64,000 bases of DNA from Alitta virens (Eukaryota; Annelida; Polychaeta; Phyllodocida; Nereididae). Under the pieces are notes generated by a model. It searched no databases, had not been told where the DNA came from, and was given only the letters and a program-made list of their open reading frames with translations. The stretch is from positions 14,822,058 to 14,886,057 of the forward strand of contig OW028575.1 of NCBI GenBank assembly GCA_932294295.1, in the 5' to 3' direction. Made by a program: the position numbers and the translations under genes. This document shows positions 60,179 to 64,000 of the stretch, in pieces. Numbering within the stretch: the first letter of the stretch is position 1; every line of letters starts with the position of its first letter.

Positions 60179-60630
60179 GTTATTAATTTAGTTTATTAGT
60201 TTATTAGTTATGATGTGCTTGTCATGTTTTGGACTTTAAGAGTGAAATGTTTTCATTAGCGGCTTGTATTTTTTTTCTATTGTGTATGTGGATTTTAAAC
60301 ACGTATTATAAGTTAACTTGGTGGCTGGAACCTTGATTATTGAAATTTTATTGCTTTCTGTATTTACATTAATGTCTCTTTCATGTTATCTTTTAACTGA
60401 ATGACATATGTATCACTTATGATATTTTACATGTCAATAAAATCTATATATATATAACTCCACCATAGGTGCGCAGTATACATTGGTGGGCAGTAGCTCT
60501 GAAATAGAAATAATTTGACTTCAACAGAACACATATGAAACTTCCTTATGAGGGAATTTCCCTGAGCATATTTATAACTGTCTACATTTTCGCTGAATCA
60601 TCATGAAGGCTCATTAAGCTATCTAGGTGA
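60179..60630. other. non-coding stretch with a LINE-like tail
   Basis: CATGTCAATAAAATCTATAT followed by (AT)n at 60431-60457 resembles a plus-strand retroposon 3' end. Confidence 0.4.
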
Positions 60631-60826
60631 ATTGTCGATGGGTATTATAATAAGACCCAATGGTTATGTGGTATTTTTTTATATTCCCCACGAGTGGACA
60701 GATTGGCCAGGATTCACGAGTGGCGTTAGCCACGAGTGAATTCTGAAGCCAATCTGTCCACAAGTGAGGGAATATAAAAATATACCACATATCCACTTGG
60801 GTCTTATTTATACCCCACAATTTTCA
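60631..60826. mobile_element. 196-bp foldback MITE, 4-base loop
   Basis: The arms 60631-60724 and 60729-60826 pair around GTTA. The inner stem is AGTGGC/GCCACGAGTGAATTC-like. The middle is CACGAGTGGACAGATTGG, with CCAATCTGTCCACAAGTG opposite. The outer part is AATAAGACCCAA/TTGGGTCTTATT. Confidence 0.92.
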
Positions 60827-61496
60827 CTTTTAGTTGAGCTGTCTGGCTATGCATTCATGTAGTATAGAAAAAATTCATGAATATTAATTTTTGCCATTGA
60901 CCAATCAGAGCATTGCATAACTGTCAACAACGTCATCACCTCAAAACTTTCTGGGACATTTTCACATTAATAAAAAAAATTACGAAATGATATTTACAAA
61001 CCAGTTGTTAAATATTTCTTGTCAGAATTGTTTTTTATACTAGATTTGGACAGAAAATGTTTTATTGCTCCGTATTATTCGATTGTATTACCGAAGCGAT
61101 GACGCTCCTGTGACGTTGCCCATAGCAACACAGCCACACAATGGCTTGTATCTGTGGACTGAACAGATCATTGACTTTCTGTTACGTTTTTTGCTCCTGG
61201 AATCGTTAATTCTTGTCCGATTTCAAAAATTTAAACTTTTTTAGGGAGCTGACAATTTTATCTTTTGAATGGTTGTAAAATTGTGACTCCGAATATTGTT
61301 TTAAAGCGGCGGCGCTAGTTTAAACGGCGAAGCGCTTAGCTGCAAAAAGAGATTTTTTGTCATTGGCCTGCCATAAATAGAAGTATGTGGTATACATTTC
61401 TCATCCTTGTAAGGTAAGCCATGTAGTATACACATGTATACCACATAGGCTATACCACATGGCTTTTCTATGTGGTATACAACTGATTGTGGGGTA
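60810..61496. mobile_element. about 690-bp element with ATACCCCACAAT ends
   Basis: ATACCCCACAATTTTC at 60810 is the inverse of GATTGTGGGGTATTTT near 61482-61497. Short inverted GTGGTATAC words crowd 61385-61480. No open frame. The interior carries CCAAT, CRE-like and X-box-like motifs at 60898-61129. Confidence 0.6.
61115..61129 (+). promoter_or_regulatory. X-box-like (RFX) motif next to CRE-like TGACG
   Basis: GTTGCCCATAGCAAC fits the RFX consensus (GTTGCC, 3-base spacer, AGCAAC). It overlaps TGTGACGTTGCC on its left; CGATGACGC lies 15 bases further left. Binding is inferred. Confidence 0.45.
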
Positions 61497-61594
61497 TTTT
61501 GCATGTACAAACAGATATTAAAGCAAGGCGAACAGTACATTATCCGTGTAAATTGCCATTTGGCTTGCATTAATGGGGCTCAGTAGTTTTCTCC

Positions 61595-61746
61595 TTGATG
61601 ACTATATATTATAGTCATCATGAAGCGTGTGCATGTGGTACATGTGCGTGTGGTACATGTGCGTGTGGTACATGTGCATGTGGTACATGTGCATGTGGTA
61701 CATGTGGTACATCTGCATGTGGTACATCTGCATGTGGTACATCTGT
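61595..61746. repeat. hairpin plus 15-bp GTGGTACAT minisatellite
   Basis: GATGACTATA-TAT-TATAGTCATC forms a hairpin at 61597-61619. Then GTGCGTGTGGTACAT units repeat every 15 bases (61635, 61650, 61665 and onward), with shorter spacing at one point. The Cys/Thr-rich frame over it is an artefact. Confidence 0.9.
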
Positions 61747-62580
61747 TGAAACGAATATAAGACATTGCAAGAGTGATGGTTGTATTGTTTTTCTATTAAT
61801 TGCCAATGTCAGTGGATATGATCTTGTAATGCATTGCTCGAAATATCTTTTAAACACAAGAAGATGTAGAACAAGTGTCAATTAAACTCATGTTTCACTT
61901 CAATTACAGCTGCTTAATGAACCAAAATTTCAAATAAAACTGCCTAATGAACATGTAAATGTATATCGTTATCCTAATGACTACTAACTGACTGACTGAC
62001 TGACTCGTTACATTCGAACCATATTCGAAAATATTGTAATCTCAAAGATGCGTCTTTTTTTCTACTCGCTTCAATTCTTTAGTTCTGCAAATAAAATAAG
62101 CTCAGCTGATTGTTGCCCATCTGGGACCGAATGATATATTGCCCAAATAATAGCTTCAACAAACTTGAAAGCAAACTGCGAAATGAATAGGCTTTTCACC
62201 AAAATCAATATCTTAAGCGAATCACATTATGAATGTGATCGTGACTTTAGCAGAACTTCAAAGGTATCAGCTCTTCATGAATATACCATTATGTCTGTTG
62301 CGATTCCAGAGTCTTTTGTATTAATCTCTTGCTTTTTGAGAGATTCTAATTTTAGAATGTGGAATCTTGCTGACATTTTTTAACATTTTGCCTCTCACGT
62401 GTCTTCAATTTAAGTCCATTGATCCTTACAAAGTATAGAACCACAAAATGGGAGACTATCTTTCCCCGATGGCAATCCAAATGGGGCCAACATTGGGCTA
62501 ATATTGGAAACACTGAGCCAACATCCACCCAACATTGCAAACCAACAGAGGCTGACACACCGTAGAGCCGATGTGCTATG
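61747..62580. other. non-coding stretch
   Basis: A short (CTGA)n run lies near 61990. No gene recognised. Confidence 0.4.
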
Positions 62581-62582
62581 TA

Positions 62583-62895
62583 CAGTTAGTTTCCATTAAA
62601 ACTGCCTGTCAAATCTTTTAGATCTGGCTTTTTAAGTAGCCAGCTATAGCCAGACAGTTCGAATCCATTTAGTGACAGGTAGCATCGTGTAGCAGAAGTT
62701 GTCTAGCATGATGCTACCTGGCACTGTCTGTCTATAGCTGGCTACTCAATCAGCCAGATCTAAAAGGTACATATTTCTGATATATTATAAATTTCTTACA
62801 TTTACCAAGGTTAATTTTTTTTCAGTGGTGTCAGGTGTAAGCCGACTGTTAGCTTGAAACGGGCAGAAGCAGCTGCCTTTAGCCAGCCTAGGAAT
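62583..62895. mobile_element. M1 MITE with internal inverted duplication
   Basis: CAGTTAGTTTCCATTAAAAC opens it after TA. AGATCTGGCTTTTTAAGTAG and GCCAGCTATAGCCAGACAG are followed by an inverted second copy of the same segment ending GCCAGATCT (62700-62762), then the usual other half (ACATTTACCAAGG, GTAAGCCGAC). The far terminal repeat is lost. Confidence 0.85.
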
Positions 62896-63414
62896 ATCTC
62901 TGTTGAGCTTGGGAATCACTCATTTGGCCATAAGGTCGCATTCTAAATCTTGACAACCAACATCTTTCACAATTCTATAATTCTGTCAACCCTTCTACAA
63001 ACAGCAACAGGAATGTCGGCAACAAGTTCCACCCCAACTTTATGGCTGATAAACACACTTCTGTGCAACAATTAACTTACAGTTTGCTGTAATTTCTTTT
63101 GTAACTTCTGCTGCTTCTCTGACACCATATCAAATGCCCATAATGAGAAGTGGGTCTAAAAAGTGAGGATTAACTAATAAGTTACATTTCTCTCCATTTT
63201 GTGCTGCTCCGAGCCATTTATGGAAAAATATTACCGAAGATCTATTGGACACATCTAGTGGACATTAATTTTGAATCCTACTATAACAGTACAGCAACGA
63301 AGTAGTGAAGAGCAATGCACTAGTTTTCCATGAATCCTAATGTCCTATAAAATAATGTTCTTCTAAAATCATGCCTATTCCTATGCGAGTAAATGTTCTC
63401 AACCGATGGATGGA
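62896..63414. other. non-coding stretch
   Basis: Nothing recognised. Confidence 0.4.
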
Positions 63415-63690
63415 TGTGGAAAGTGCAGCCCGCTAAGGCAAATTCTTGCTACTTTCGAGGGTTGATTGATGAGGTGAGAGAGAGGGGGAGTCCACCCATG
63501 TTACACGTTTACCCCATGTGTGGGATCTTTTACTTGCCTCAGCATAGACAATGATTAAAAGGGACCGCCAATTTAATGTCTCATCTCATCCAGCTGGGAT
63601 GATGCTCATGAAGGGTTGCCTGGGCTTGGGATTGAACCCGGGTCCTTCAGAGGAGCAGGCGAGGGTCTTACAAGTAGACCTTCGAGCTGC
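63415..63690 (-). mobile_element. SINE B, most complete copy
   Basis: On the minus strand GCAGCTCGAAGGTCTACTTG leads to GACCCGGGTTCAATCCCAAG (good B box). GATGAGACATTAAATTGGCG, TGTCTATGCTGAGGCAAGTA, AAAGATCCCACACATGGGGT and GGGCTGCACTTTCCACATCC follow. It defines the family body shared with 17288, 33845, 36070 and 55553. Confidence 0.83.
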
Positions 63691-63737
63691 TAAATAGTAT
63701 AAAGCTGGTCTTACAATCAATATATCATGTTCTTAAA

Positions 63738-64000
63738 AAGGCACTTTGGTCTAGTGGTCAAGGTGCTTGCCTGCAAAATATATGTTGGAACCCTAGAGGA
63801 ACTGAGCAAATCCTCTGTTGTAACTCTTTGTTCCACTCCACCAATTCTAAATGGGTTCTTGGCTATAGGCATGTGACTGGTAATAAATATTGTAGGTTGC
63901 TCAGCCTGATGCGGTAATTACGGCTGCTCAACTGTATACTCCAGAGATAGCTGAGAGACTTATGCTTGAACAGACCTACCAGGGGTGTATGTAATTGTAA
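63738..64000 (+). mobile_element. SINE C, cut by window end
   Basis: GGCACTTTGGTCTAGTGGTC, AAGGTGCTTGCCTGC (A-box head), TTGGAACCC (degraded B box), CTTTGTTCCACTCCACC, AAATGGGTTCTTGGCTA and GCTTGAACAGACCTACCAGG align with 46493-46765 on the other strand. Confidence 0.87.

Noticed and set aside
61595..61885. Cys/Thr-rich repeat protein (ACGTC units)
   Set aside because: It is the frame of the 15-bp minisatellite and is open on both strands by repeat composition.

Overview
This window reads as nuclear DNA of an animal with a large, repeat-rich genome, most likely a marine invertebrate; I cannot name the species. The reasons are a spliced class A GPCR exon, tRNA-derived SINEs with target-site duplications, several LINE remnants, MITEs with long terminal inverted repeats, satellites and microsatellites, and long AT-rich non-coding stretches. 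Nothing is prokaryotic: there are no operons, no CRISPR array and no long open frames. The longest open frame (37994-38950) is only a translated GTA microsatellite.

The one confident protein-coding feature is a 222-bp exon on the minus strand (14042-14263). It encodes TM6, TM7 and the start of helix 8 of a rhodopsin-like neuropeptide receptor, and it has a clean acceptor and a clean GTAAGT donor. The exons for TM1-5 and for the C-terminal tail were not found, so the gene must have long introns or extend beyond the window.

Layout: a 50-copy 28-bp satellite (364-1767); a probable Tc1/mariner terminus (about 2404); a nested cluster of mobile DNA (5410-8011) dominated by a 2.24-kb CpG-rich foldback element; a repeat-rich zone around the GPCR exon (12.7-19.7 kb); an AT-rich block with SINE copies and a 137-bp loopless palindrome (20-29 kb); a dead LINE reverse transcriptase (30.3-31.7 kb); a pentamer microsatellite and more SINE/MITE insertions (33.5-36.3 kb); an 809-bp GTA array with a higher-order duplication (38.0-38.9 kb); three further LINE fragments (43.1-43.9, 45.0-45.2, 59.8-60.2 kb); a 1.63-kb element with about 170-bp inverted ends and many X-box-like motifs (52.0-53.6 kb); a nested hairpin element with a promoter-like motif set (60.6-61.5 kb); and a terminal cluster of MITE and SINE copies (62.6-64.0 kb).

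Families named here for reference only. SINE A is tRNA-derived with a CCACCA-type tail (seven copies). SINE B is tRNA-like with a shared body around GCAAGTAAAAGACCCCACCC (five copies). SINE C has a TGGCCTAGTGGTTAAGG-type A box (two copies). Retroposon F has a perfect 14-bp target duplication (one copy). M1 is a TA-flanked MITE with CAGTTAGTTTCAT ends (five copies). Repeat E is a short dispersed repeat (two copies). No multi-gene system is visible; what stands out is the non-coding architecture, especially the foldback elements and palindromes.
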